Shown: positions 1-8,976 of the stretch, in pieces | Position numbering within the stretch: the stretch's first letter is position 1 | Layout of the letters: each line of letters opens with the position of its first letter | Assembly (NCBI GenBank): GCA_963677325.2 | Contig: CAXXGM010000008.1 | Location: forward strand, 620,001-684,000 | Length of the DNA: 64,000 bases | From: G963677325 sp963677325 | Lineage (GTDB): Bacteria; Bacteroidota; Bacteroidia; Bacteroidales; Prolixibacteraceae | Reading direction: 5' to 3' | Translations under genes and position numbers: made by a program | The notes under the pieces: model-generated | The model's input: the letters and a program-made list of their open reading frames with translations, nothing else | What the model was told of the DNA's origin: nothing | The model's database searches: none

Positions 1-1304
1 TTTTTCGGTTTCCATCCCATATTGGCATCAAAGGATGCACGTTTGGAGGCTTCAAAATCATAGAGGTAAGGAGTATCTTCACCTAATGATACAGTGTACA
101 TCTGTTCATCCGGAGTTGATGTATTCAGAATAAATCTGGCGGATTTCTCCAGACTTAGGTTAACAACCATTACATAGCGTTCACCTTTCTTGCTCAGGAA
201 TTCCCCAACCATCATGGGTGCGTCTGATTCAACGGATTTGACATATTCGCCGGGGAGAACCGGAAGCGTTGGTTCAGGAGCAGGAGAAGTAAAATAGACC
301 CCTGTGGATTTTAATTGTTTAATGATTGTGCCCAGCATAATCGACTGCCGGTTTACTTCCTGAAGATATCTCCATGTATTGGTCTTATTCTCATTTTCAT
401 CAAGAGGTGCATAATTGTAACCGCCTTTCCAGTAGGTGTACCAGCGTATTCCTCCGGCTCCCGCAGCCAATGATGTATAAGCCTGAAGCGACAGGTTGGC
501 AGGAGAGGGGATGGTGGTTTGAGGACGCACCTGGTTTCCGGATACGACGTTCCAGAAAGGAATATTGGCCTGAAGTGCTACACGCCTGACATCAAGAAGA
601 TTGGTGTAATATTTTCCGGCACGGGCAGGTTGCTTCATATCCATTGACATCTGAACCATGTAGTTATCATAGGTGATAAGATCAGGTTTAACGATATCAA
701 CGAATTTATCAAGGTACTCGGTATATGTCTTTGTCCCGAGTTGTGATTTTACCTGGTTTTCAGTCCAGATGGTTGCATAATTGGGATAAAGATTGATGGT
801 TGACCATTTCCCAGGGGCATATTTCCTGACAGCACTGACCGCCTTTGCAAGTGCATGGAAAGTTGTTGAAGAAGGTTCGTCACAGATATGATAACCGATG
901 ATGGCTTTACTTTTACCGCCATTATCTATCATTTTTTTGACATACTGATCAATCTGCTCATCACTCATTTTGGCCCATTCATCTCCATAAAGATGCGGTG
1001 AAACGGATACAATCACGCTTAGTCCCAGTTTCTCGCATAATTTCAGATTTTGCGGATCGGCTGCATCGGCTATCGTAAAATTACAATCTGCCATCCCCTT
1101 TAATCCTTTTTCTCTGTCGCGGAATGTATTATGATGATAATCCCTGCCAATAAAAAAGGCATCCTTTGAAAACTTAGGGTTTTTAATTTCCAACAAAGGG
1201 TCCTTTGGAACTGAAGTTGGTTTAAGACCGCCACCCGGCTGGGAATAAGCTGCAGCTGCGGTAGTCATGATCAATAGCAGGGCGATGTAGTGATATATTT
1301 TCAT
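1..1304 (-). CDS. Secreted TIM-barrel glycosidase-like protein, 3' end cut by window edge
   Basis: The frame opens at an ATG at 1304 and runs off the left edge without a stop, giving about 434 residues. The N-terminus MKIYHYIALLLIMTTAAAA is a signal peptide. The protein is clearly paralogous to the one at 18752-20104, sharing IIGYHICDEPS, NLYPNYAT, KSQLGTKTYTEYL and TTIPSPANL. The CDEP motif near residue 141 looks like the acid/base region of a clan GH-A-type barrel, and a beta-sandwich-like tail follows (TSPAPEPTLPVLPG). I do not recognise a named CAZy family. It is the last visible gene of the susC-led locus, separated from the GH3 gene by 334 bp that hold a MITE-like palindrome. Exported hydrolase on a glycan is an inference from fold and context. 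Confidence 0.8.
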   Translation of the reverse strand, partial: MKIYHYIALLLIMTTAAAAYSQPGGGLKPTSVPKDPLLEIKNPKFSKDAFFIGRDYHHNTFRDREKGLKGMADCNFTIADAADPQNLKLCEKLGLSVIVSVSPHLYGDEWAKMSDEQIDQYVKKMIDNGGKSKAIIGYHICDEPSSTTFHALAKAVSAVRKYAPGKWSTINLYPNYATIWTENQVKSQLGTKTYTEYLDKFVDIVKPDLITYDNYMVQMSMDMKQPARAGKYYTNLLDVRRVALQANIPFWNVVSGNQVRPQTTIPSPANLSLQAYTSLAAGAGGIRWYTYWKGGYNYAPLDENENKTNTWRYLQEVNRQSIMLGTIIKQLKSTGVYFTSPAPEPTLPVLPGEYVKSVESDAPMMVGEFLSKKGERYVMVVNLSLEKSARFILNTSTPDEQMYTVSLGEDTPYLYDFEASKRASFDANMGWKPK

Positions 1305-1413
1305 ATCAATTGTAAATGATTAGAGTTTCAAGATTTAAGAATTTCAGGGTTCCAAATTTCGCGAACGGTTGAAACTCTGAAACCTAAAATTTTTTGAGCG
1401 CTTATACTGTTTA

Positions 1414-1554
1414 GATGACCTTATCTTTTAAAAAACACCTCAGTAGAAGGGTTTGATTTTACCCTTACATTAACCTAATTACCTTATATTAATTAGGTTG
1501 ATTTTTCTCACTCGGACCATTTCTAATGAGGTGTTTACGACAGATTAGGTTATC
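1414..1554. repeat. MITE-like nested palindrome, copy 1
   Basis: This 141-bp block is homologous to 56384-56529. The right end reads GATTAGGTTATC (1543-1554) and the left end GATGACCTTATC (1414-1425), an inverted repeat with two mismatches here and perfect in the other copy. Inside are AACACCTCAGTAGA on the left and TCTAATGAGGTGTTT on the right, and a central CCTAATTACCT ... AATTAGGT pair. No coding potential was seen. It fills the gap between the GH3 gene and the left-edge gene. No clear target duplication is visible, so mobile origin is inferred from the terminal repeats and the distant second copy. Confidence 0.75.
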
Positions 1555-1574
1555 TTCATGATAATTTTAAATTA

Positions 1575-1637
1575 ATGATTTAACGGTTAACGGTGCACAG
1601 TCATTGGTGCGCTACCACTGTTTACTGTTCACTGCTT
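1575..1637. repeat. Quasi-palindrome abutting the GH3 stop codon
   Basis: The left arm contains AATGATTTAACGGTTAACGG and the right arm ACTGTTTACTGTTCACTGC, followed by TTGTCATT. Reverse-complementing the right arm gives a word series (AATGACAAGCAGTGAACAG...) that tracks the left arm with scattered mismatches. It ends two bases before the GH3 stop codon. It could act as a weak terminator or mRNA 3'-end stabiliser; no clear U-tract is present. It belongs to the class of gap-filling imperfect palindromes described in the findings. Confidence 0.4.
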
Positions 1638-1638
1638 G

Positions 1639-3924
1639 TCATTTTTTCATTACTGTAATTGTTTTCGTCAGCAGGATACTGTCTGAAGCGGTACCAATCT
1701 GCAATTCAAATTCCCCAGGCTCCACAATATTTTTCATGTCAATATTCCATAATGAGAGTTCCTGAATGGGAAGATCCAGGTTGACTTTTGCTGTTTCACC
1801 GGCTTTAATAAGTACTTTTTTGAAGCGTTTTAACTCCTTTATAGGCGTAACAACTGATGATACTTTATCCCTTACGTAAAGCTGAACGACTTCTTTACCG
1901 TCCATTGCCCCGCTGTTAGTTACATCAACCTGAACTTTACAGGTATCACCTTCATAAAAATTATCACTGGATACACTCATATTATTGTACTGGAAGGTCG
2001 TATAACTTAATCCTCTACCAAAAGCCCAAACTGGGAATGGATCAGAAAAGACGTAGTCTCTCCCGGGGTTGTCTAATGTGCCGCGGATTTTGTAAAATCC
2101 TTTATCCGTAGGGTAGTAGTTATAATAAACCGGTAGATGACCTACGCTCTTTGGAAATGAAACATTCAGTTTACCGGAAGGATTCACCAATCCAAAAAGT
2201 ACTTCAGCGATAGCGGTCCCTTCCTTTTCACCACCATACCACTGGACTATCACTGCATCGCAGTTGTCTTTCACCCAAGGCATGGCAGATGGTTTTCCGG
2301 CTACCAGAACGACAATAACAGGTTTTCCGGTTTTTTTCACTGCTTTAATCAGGTCTTCCTGTACTCCGGTGAGAGCAATATCTGAAAGATCAAAACTTTC
2401 TCCACTGATTGAATTTGGATAAGGCCTTCCCGGAGAGCCACTCATGGCTCCAACAAATATTACGGATATGTCACTTCTTGAAGCTGTGGCTACGGCTTCC
2501 GGAATTCCTGCTCTGTTCTGTGAGTGTATATCACACCCCATGGCGTAATTGATTTTAACCTTATCGCCTGCAAGAGTCTGGATAGCCTGCAAAGGAGTAA
2601 TTCCGTATTGGTTATCATTGGTCCACATGTAATCACCAAACTGCACCTTCGCTGCATTAGGACCCAGAACAGCAATTGACTTTAGCTTTTCCATTTTCAG
2701 CGGAAGAATGTTGTTCGAATTTTTCAACAGTATTGCAGATTCACGGGCTGCATCCAATGCAAGTTGTTGAGCCTCCTGGGTATGAATAATATTTTTTAGC
2801 TGGTCAGGATCAGGATATTGGTAGTTGTCGAAAAGACCCGCGGCAAATTTAGCCGTCAAAATACGACTTACGCATTTATCAATTTCTTTCTCGGATATCG
2901 CCCCTGCTTTAACAAGGCTGTCAAGTTTTGCATAGCAGTTGCCATCAACTTCAACGTCAATTCCGGCAAGAACCGCCTGAATTGCTGCTTCTGCTTTATT
3001 TGCAGCGGTCTGATGGAAATGACGGAGCATATCGACCGATCCCCAGTCGGAAGATATATAACCCTTAAATCCCAGTTCATCCCTGAGTATTCCGGTCAAT
3101 ATTTTTTTTGAAGCAGCAATCGGAACAGCCTCATAGGAATTATAAGAATTCATAATGCTGTAAGGATTGGCTTCCTTTATGACTGCTGCAAAAGGCTTTA
3201 AATAAATAGAACGAAGTTCTCTTTCACTGCCTGCTACTGAGGCAAGATTCAAACCGCCGCTTGGAGAACCATGCGCAACAAAATGTTTGGGAGTTGTTAT
3301 TACGTTATGCTTATTGAAAGATTTTACATATTCTACTCCCATCCTTGAAACAAGATAAGGATCTTCACCATAGGTCTCTTCCACTCTTCCCCAACGAAGT
3401 TCTCTTGCAAGATCAAGATCAGGAGCAAGTACCTGATCTACTCCGGAAGCCTTTGCTTCTGTAGCTATTACATCAGCAATCCTGCCTATCATTTCCGGAT
3501 TGAAAGTACTTCCCAGTGCAATAGCCTGAGGGAAAATTGTTGATCCATCCACAATTAACCCATGAAGCGATTCAGCTTCTCCAATAATTGGAATGCCGAG
3601 CCTGTTATTTTTATTAATATATTTCCGGAGCTGAACATAGTTTCTGGATAACATATCGACAGATTGCTTAGCTCCAAAAATGGAACCGTAGCTCATCCCC
3701 TTCAATACTGAGCTCATTTTAGCTGTATCTACCACTTTATTCTCGGAGAACTGTTCGAAAACAAGGTCCTGCATTTGAGCAACCTTTTCCTCCAGAGTCA
3801 TCCTCTTCAAAAGATCCTGAACTCTTGCCTCCACTGTTTTTGAAGAATCTTTATAGACAGGAGTTTTTTGATCACAGGCGGTAAACACTGCAATGATTAA
3901 AAATAACAGAATAGATTTTTTCAT
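1639..3924 (-). CDS. GH3 family beta-glycosidase (BglX-like), lipoprotein
   Basis: 761 residues, the usual size for periplasmic BglX-type GH3 enzymes. The N-terminus MKKSILLFLIIAVFTACDQ carries a lipobox (FTAC), so it is probably anchored in a membrane. The GH3 barrel shows KHFVAHG near residue 213 and ISSDWGSVDML near residue 292; the Asp of SDW is the family nucleophile. A second alpha/beta domain follows (AVLGPNAAKVQFGDY) and then a fibronectin-III-like C-terminus (GKEVVQLYVRD). It would release non-reducing-end beta-linked sugars such as glucose or xylose; specificity cannot be read. It lies 12 bp downstream of the GH78 gene, implying co-transcription in the susC-led locus. Confidence 0.95.
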   Translation of the reverse strand: MKKSILLFLIIAVFTACDQKTPVYKDSSKTVEARVQDLLKRMTLEEKVAQMQDLVFEQFSENKVVDTAKMSSVLKGMSYGSIFGAKQSVDMLSRNYVQLRKYINKNNRLGIPIIGEAESLHGLIVDGSTIFPQAIALGSTFNPEMIGRIADVIATEAKASGVDQVLAPDLDLARELRWGRVEETYGEDPYLVSRMGVEYVKSFNKHNVITTPKHFVAHGSPSGGLNLASVAGSERELRSIYLKPFAAVIKEANPYSIMNSYNSYEAVPIAASKKILTGILRDELGFKGYISSDWGSVDMLRHFHQTAANKAEAAIQAVLAGIDVEVDGNCYAKLDSLVKAGAISEKEIDKCVSRILTAKFAAGLFDNYQYPDPDQLKNIIHTQEAQQLALDAARESAILLKNSNNILPLKMEKLKSIAVLGPNAAKVQFGDYMWTNDNQYGITPLQAIQTLAGDKVKINYAMGCDIHSQNRAGIPEAVATASRSDISVIFVGAMSGSPGRPYPNSISGESFDLSDIALTGVQEDLIKAVKKTGKPVIVVLVAGKPSAMPWVKDNCDAVIVQWYGGEKEGTAIAEVLFGLVNPSGKLNVSFPKSVGHLPVYYNYYPTDKGFYKIRGTLDNPGRDYVFSDPFPVWAFGRGLSYTTFQYNNMSVSSDNFYEGDTCKVQVDVTNSGAMDGKEVVQLYVRDKVSSVVTPIKELKRFKKVLIKAGETAKVNLDLPIQELSLWNIDMKNIVEPGEFELQIGTASDSILLTKTITVMKK

Positions 3925-3936
3925 TTTAGTGAATTA

Positions 3937-6573
3937 TCAATTATGAATTACGAATTTATGAGTGCCTGATTTCAGTTCAACTTTTTTATCGATATAAAGT
4001 GTTGAAGTAGTATTTGCAGGTATGGTGACGGTGAGGTAAACATTCCCGTTTTCCTTCTTCCATTCACTTTTTATTAATCCATTCACAGAATTATATTCAG
4101 CCTTGGCCCAGGTAAGATCATTAATAAAATGAGGTCTTATAATAGTATGTCTGAAGCCTGACTGCTGTTCATCGTAATTGATTCCTGCAATCGTGTTGGT
4201 CATCCAGGCAGTAACATCACCAAGGAAAACGTGGTTAAGCGAGGCATCTTTAAAATCCTTATCCACTACCCATGTTTCAGGAAGGGTGGTCAGGCCCATT
4301 TCAATCCAGTTGGCCCACGATGGAACATTCTTTTGAGTGATCATCGTGTATGCATCTTCAACGTATCCATACTTAGTCAACATGGAAGGTACAAATTTAC
4401 TTCCCAGCATTCCAAAATCAAGCTGGTGATTGTTGTTTCTGATCATTTCCACCAGTTTACCGGCAATTTTCTGTTCTTCAGCTTGGTCTGCTAAACCAAG
4501 TGCCAGAGCAACCGCCTGTCCTGCCTGTGTACCTGATGCATATGTGCCCGTCTGAGAATTATACCATTTCTGATTGATGATCTTCCTGAGTTCTTCAGCT
4601 TTCTTTTCATACCTGCTTCCATCCTTTCCAATCAGAGAAGCAAATCTGGCCATTAATTTATTATCAAGGTAATAGAATGCTGTTGAAGTGTAATCGGTCG
4701 GGGTTTTCGCTTTGTAAAAGACCCAGTCGCCGATCCCGTATGTTAATATTCCGTTCGTTTCTCTTGTTTTGAGGTAATCCAGGTATTTTTCACAGGTCGG
4801 ATAGATTTTTTCGATCGCCCTCTTATCACCGTAGTATTGGTAAAGATTATTCGTGACAATGAACATACCGGCATCCCAGACTGGTCCGATCCAATCGGCG
4901 TATCCCCAGCCTGCACTTGGAATAATCCCTGAAAGATCACCTTTTTCGCGTTGGTTATCCACGAAATCATTCAGCCACTTTTCATAAACCGTTATACCGT
5001 CATAATTCAAGAGTCCAAGATCCATGGAGATATATCCGTCAGCTGTCCATCCATTCTTCTCACGTTGAGGACAATCAGTGGGAATGCTGAAAAGGTTGCA
5101 TAAATAAGATCTGCGGCTGGCTTTTGCTATCTCGTTCAATACTTCATTTGAACAGCTAAAATTCCCTGCTTCCTGAACATCTGTATGAAGGAATAATCCG
5201 GTAAGGCTTTCTTTCTTTATTTCAACCGGCTTACAACATTGTACTTCCACGTATTGAAAACCGTGATACGTAAAATCAGGAGTGAATTCTTCTTCCTGGT
5301 TTCCTCCTTTTAAGTAGTATACATCTGTTTGAAACGTTTCATTGGGATCCTGGTGAAGAGCCATGTCATTTTTCTCACGCTGAAAGTAAACATCGACATT
5401 GCTTTGATTAAGCCTGCCATCCGGGTAAAGCAATTCACCATGTTTTACTGTAATTTTTGTACCTGCTTCACCTTTGATTTTCAAACGGCAAACTCCTGTC
5501 ATATTTTCGCCCATATTAAAGACATAGATATTATCAGGGAATGTTTTCATCTCTATCGGTTTCACCTCTTTGGTTATCCGGATGGGAGGCATTTGTTGCG
5601 CAACAATCTTTGAGGCCGGAGCTTCTACAATCTGAACAGGAGTCCAGTTTTTATCGTCGTAATTGATATCATTCCAGCCATTTTTTTCAAGTCTGGCATC
5701 ATAAACGTCGCCGCTGTAAAGATTATTGTAGACATAGGGTCCCGTGTTGGATTTCCATGTACTGTCTGAAGCAATTGTTTCAATGCTTCCGTCAGTGTAC
5801 TCAATCCGGAGATCGCACAACAAACGGGGGCGCATACGCCAGGGGGCATTATGAAAACCCCAAACGGCAAGAGATTGGATATTCATCCAGCCGTTACCCA
5901 ATACTGCTGCAACAACATTATCGCCATTTTTAATTAACCCGGTAACATCATGTGTTACATAAAGCACTCTTTTATTAAATGCCGTATAGCCCGGATCAAG
6001 ACGGTGATCACCAACCTTCTTCCCGTTTAAGAATAGTTCATAGTAACCTACTCCACAGACATAAACCCTGGCCTCTTTAACAGTTTTGCCCAAGGGAAAA
6101 GATTTACGTAACATCGGAGCTTTTCTGAATTCCTGGTTAAAATTATCGCTGATCCATTTTCCTGACCAATCTTTTTGATCCATCTTACCCGTTTCAAAAG
6201 TTGCAACCGGACTTGTTGTTGTTCCATTTGATCCAAATACCTGAACATTCCAGTAATACTTCTTGTGAGATGCTAAAGGTGTAGGACCGTTGTAAGCAGC
6301 AAAACTTTCACTTTCTTTCATCTTTCCTGAAGTCCAGATGTCAGCTTTTCCATTTTTCAGTAACTCAGGGTTAGAGGCAACATAGATCAGATAAGCTTTT
6401 TGCGTAAAAGGTTTATCTGATTCCATGATCCACGTAAAGCGCGGAGATGGGGTGTCGAGTCCCAAGGGATTGGATAAGTACTCACACCGTAGGTTTGTAA
6501 TCTGCGTACGGGCAAAAATGTTTAAGGATAAACATCCAACCAAAACAGTAATAAAGAATAATCTTGAGAACAT
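3937..6573 (-). CDS. GH78 family alpha-L-rhamnosidase, secreted
   Basis: 878 residues with the classic bacterial alpha-L-rhamnosidase layout: signal peptide (MFSRLFFITVLVGCLSLNIF), N-terminal fibronectin-like domain (PRFTWIMESDKPFTQKAYLI), carbohydrate-binding jelly roll (KVGDHRLDPGYTAFNKRVLY), second beta domain, the (alpha/alpha)6 catalytic barrel with CPQREKNGWTADGYISMDLG near residue 500, and a C-terminal beta-sandwich. Family enzymes hydrolyse terminal alpha-L-rhamnose from pectins, glycosides or bacterial polysaccharides. Together with the downstream GH3 gene it indicates a rhamnose-containing substrate for this locus. I cannot assign linkage preference. The 208-bp gap upstream holds an 11-bp-phased palindrome. 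Confidence 0.95.
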   Translation of the reverse strand: MFSRLFFITVLVGCLSLNIFARTQITNLRCEYLSNPLGLDTPSPRFTWIMESDKPFTQKAYLIYVASNPELLKNGKADIWTSGKMKESESFAAYNGPTPLASHKKYYWNVQVFGSNGTTTSPVATFETGKMDQKDWSGKWISDNFNQEFRKAPMLRKSFPLGKTVKEARVYVCGVGYYELFLNGKKVGDHRLDPGYTAFNKRVLYVTHDVTGLIKNGDNVVAAVLGNGWMNIQSLAVWGFHNAPWRMRPRLLCDLRIEYTDGSIETIASDSTWKSNTGPYVYNNLYSGDVYDARLEKNGWNDINYDDKNWTPVQIVEAPASKIVAQQMPPIRITKEVKPIEMKTFPDNIYVFNMGENMTGVCRLKIKGEAGTKITVKHGELLYPDGRLNQSNVDVYFQREKNDMALHQDPNETFQTDVYYLKGGNQEEEFTPDFTYHGFQYVEVQCCKPVEIKKESLTGLFLHTDVQEAGNFSCSNEVLNEIAKASRRSYLCNLFSIPTDCPQREKNGWTADGYISMDLGLLNYDGITVYEKWLNDFVDNQREKGDLSGIIPSAGWGYADWIGPVWDAGMFIVTNNLYQYYGDKRAIEKIYPTCEKYLDYLKTRETNGILTYGIGDWVFYKAKTPTDYTSTAFYYLDNKLMARFASLIGKDGSRYEKKAEELRKIINQKWYNSQTGTYASGTQAGQAVALALGLADQAEEQKIAGKLVEMIRNNNHQLDFGMLGSKFVPSMLTKYGYVEDAYTMITQKNVPSWANWIEMGLTTLPETWVVDKDFKDASLNHVFLGDVTAWMTNTIAGINYDEQQSGFRHTIIRPHFINDLTWAKAEYNSVNGLIKSEWKKENGNVYLTVTIPANTTSTLYIDKKVELKSGTHKFVIHN

Positions 6574-6614
6574 TGGTTATCAGTTAATAATTAATAATTC
6601 AATTATGAATCAAT

Positions 6615-6707
6615 GTTTGTTTACTGTTTGGATTCAATTTAATCGCTCTTACTACGCTTTTTAAGCGAACGAAGAGCGAATAAAGAGCGGACAAAGAGCG
6701 AACAAAC
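6615..6707. repeat. 11-bp-phased quasi-palindrome (AGCGAA words)
   Basis: On the right arm AGCG starts at 6664, 6675, 6686 and 6697, exactly 11 bp apart (units AGCGAACGAAG, AGCGAATAAAG, AGCGGACAAAG, AGCGAACAAAC). The left arm (6615-6661) is its imperfect reverse complement, for example GTTTGTTTACTGTTT at 6615-6629 against AAAGAGCGAACAAAC at 6693-6707. The symmetry centre is near 6661. It fills the gap between the GH42-like and GH78 genes. The words closely resemble those at 38083-38132. Confidence 0.75.
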
Positions 6708-6781
6708 CACGTAGTTGTTTCTTGCTATTATTTAAAACTAAACGATATTGAATTAATGCATTCAGAATCAAATTTTAGTTT

Positions 6782-8944
6782 TTAATTTTTTTTTGGTGTT
6801 ATCTTTAAAAGCCTGGTGACTCCTGTTGGGGTTCCCTCAACAGCCAGCACTATAAATTTAATTGCATTTCCTTCTTTTTTAAAGGCTACAGCCCTGTCTT
6901 CGCGTCCCCATTCCACATCCTGAATCTCTCCGGGTTCAAATCCAAGATCTGAAAGGGTGATATCGGTTGTGGCATTGGGTGATTCGTGATTGATCACAAA
7001 TACGATGGCGTCTTTCCCATTTGAGCGAACGGTAACTTCCATGTCAGGATTTGATGAATAAGCATGTGACTGTATTTTAGAGTCAGCAAAAATAGTATGC
7101 ATCAGATCGTACAACTGAGAGCGGGATGCCAGATCATCTTTTTTCCATGTCTGAAAATAAGTATCCTGAAGGCAAAATCCCAGAAGATAAGTTTTCCCTT
7201 TTCCTGACACCTTTTGTATAACTGCAGGTTGACCTGATGTTAGGTTAAACACTGTTTGACCATCTGAAATTACACAATTTCTGGGAGTAACCACATTAAA
7301 TTCATATTTTTTACTGTATGCAGTACCAGAAGCTTTGTCGAATGTTTTTACAGGCTCAGAAGTAGGCTTGATGTTGAATGCCCATTGTGCAGGCAGCATG
7401 GAAAAAGGATTCCAGACACCAATCTGCGCAACTCTGTCTGTTGAAGCGCTTTTTACTCCGAACAGATTATTCATTGTCTGAAGCGGTTTGAAATAAGCAT
7501 CCTTTTGTGGAACACAGTCCGCAATGACAATACCACCTCTTTGTACAAATGCCTCGATATTTTTGGCGACATCTGCCGGCAGCATCTTCACATCGGCCAG
7601 GATAAGTATATCGTATCCGTTCATCTTATCATTTGTAATCTGCTCTTCATGAATGATATCAAGCTCCCCAAACGCCCTCAGGCAGAGTTCGAAGGTAAGG
7701 CCAACATTGAAATACTCCTCGTTCATCTGAACATACTGGCTTCTTGGAAATAAGAAACAGGCGCGGGATTTTAGCTTTGGCGCTGCAAGAATCTCACTTC
7801 CTATCTTCTGAACAGCCCTCATCCCTTTACCCAGATCATCCCAGTGTTTTGCTTCCTGCGGAATATTAATTCCCGTAATAAGGTAATTACATCCGTTGCC
7901 AATAGCCGTATAGGCCATTTCCCTTTCTCCCCAGTACTGTTTTTCCATCTCTGAGTTCATATAACGCCGAAACCAACCTTCGTTATAGGTACCCAGCCAA
8001 AATCCAAGTTCTTTCCCGTAAGTCGTGGTTATATTTCTCATCTGGGCCATGGTGTAATGCATCTGACTCATTCGGGGTTTAGGCAGTTTCCCGTATTCTC
8101 CGTAACGGTAGTCAAACATCGTGTACGGATAGATATCATAGATAAAAATATCGGCAAAATCGCCTCCCCAATGAAATACATCATCAATGGCATACTTTGA
8201 ATCAGAATTTACACCACCCCCCATGGTGTTATGGCTGTCATGCGTCATGACCACTTTTGCTCCGGGAGCGTATCCTTTAACTTCCTTGTATATTTGCCTC
8301 CAGGCCTCTGTAAAAGTGGACGATTGAAAATTTACAAAATCGAGATGTTTTTTAGGATCTTTCTTTGCTGCGGCATAATTGACAGGCATTTCATAACCAT
8401 ACATTTTTTTAAACGCATTGGCCGAGTACTTGCTGTAATCAAAAGATGTTGTGTCAGCGTGGAAGGGTTCATCCATAAAAGGCCAGATGGTATAGGCCGA
8501 TTTTATCTTTTTTATATTTCCCAGAACAGGAACAATCCTCTTTTTTATAGAATCTATGTACTGAGGAGAATAAACACTGTATTTAGGTGGTTTATTCCTT
8601 TGAAACAGCTGTACACCATTGGAAGTGACATCAATTTTCATCCCCAGTTTCTGACTGTAGTCGATAACCTTTTCATTGGCTCCTCCGGTTCCAAACTCAC
8701 CAAATGAAAGATTGGAAACGCCATGAAGTATAATGTTGTGAACGGTTTCCTCGATTACCTGATTAGTCAGCGGAGGTCTTTCATCTCTCCAGCCTTTCCC
8801 TGAGGGAACGGGTGTGAATTGAACTGCAAAAGGAAACGAACCGGTTTTTACGCGCGGTGTTGTTGCCGGTATCTGATCCTGCGAATAGCCATTCAGTACA
8901 ATAAAAATCAGAGAAATGAAACTGAATCTGTGAAGTCTTTTCAT
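6782..8944 (-). CDS. Secreted GH42-like protein of unassigned glycosidase family
   Basis: 720 residues starting with a signal peptide (MKRLHRFSFISLIFIVLNGYS). The first ~370 residues look like a TIM barrel, with AYTIWPFMDEPFHADT near residue 150 (possible acid/base Glu) and ELGFWLGTYNEGWFRR near 325 (possible second carboxylate). The middle shows a glutamine-amidotransferase-like fold (NGYDILILADVKMLPADVAK, FVQRGGIVIADC), as in the trimerisation domain of GH42 beta-galactosidases, and a beta-sandwich closes the protein. This order fits a GH42-like architecture but canonical GH42 motifs are not obvious. It lies 32 bp after the GH-A-like gene, in the same operon. Confidence 0.7.
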   Translation of the reverse strand: MKRLHRFSFISLIFIVLNGYSQDQIPATTPRVKTGSFPFAVQFTPVPSGKGWRDERPPLTNQVIEETVHNIILHGVSNLSFGEFGTGGANEKVIDYSQKLGMKIDVTSNGVQLFQRNKPPKYSVYSPQYIDSIKKRIVPVLGNIKKIKSAYTIWPFMDEPFHADTTSFDYSKYSANAFKKMYGYEMPVNYAAAKKDPKKHLDFVNFQSSTFTEAWRQIYKEVKGYAPGAKVVMTHDSHNTMGGGVNSDSKYAIDDVFHWGGDFADIFIYDIYPYTMFDYRYGEYGKLPKPRMSQMHYTMAQMRNITTTYGKELGFWLGTYNEGWFRRYMNSEMEKQYWGEREMAYTAIGNGCNYLITGINIPQEAKHWDDLGKGMRAVQKIGSEILAAPKLKSRACFLFPRSQYVQMNEEYFNVGLTFELCLRAFGELDIIHEEQITNDKMNGYDILILADVKMLPADVAKNIEAFVQRGGIVIADCVPQKDAYFKPLQTMNNLFGVKSASTDRVAQIGVWNPFSMLPAQWAFNIKPTSEPVKTFDKASGTAYSKKYEFNVVTPRNCVISDGQTVFNLTSGQPAVIQKVSGKGKTYLLGFCLQDTYFQTWKKDDLASRSQLYDLMHTIFADSKIQSHAYSSNPDMEVTVRSNGKDAIVFVINHESPNATTDITLSDLGFEPGEIQDVEWGREDRAVAFKKEGNAIKFIVLAVEGTPTGVTRLLKITPKKN

Positions 8945-8976
8945 TATTTTCCCGTTATTAAGTTTAATCTAAATTG

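Noticed and set aside
8231..8707. 158-residue plus-strand open frame
   Set aside because: Antisense to the GH42-like gene; composition is that of a reverse-strand shadow, with no domain.
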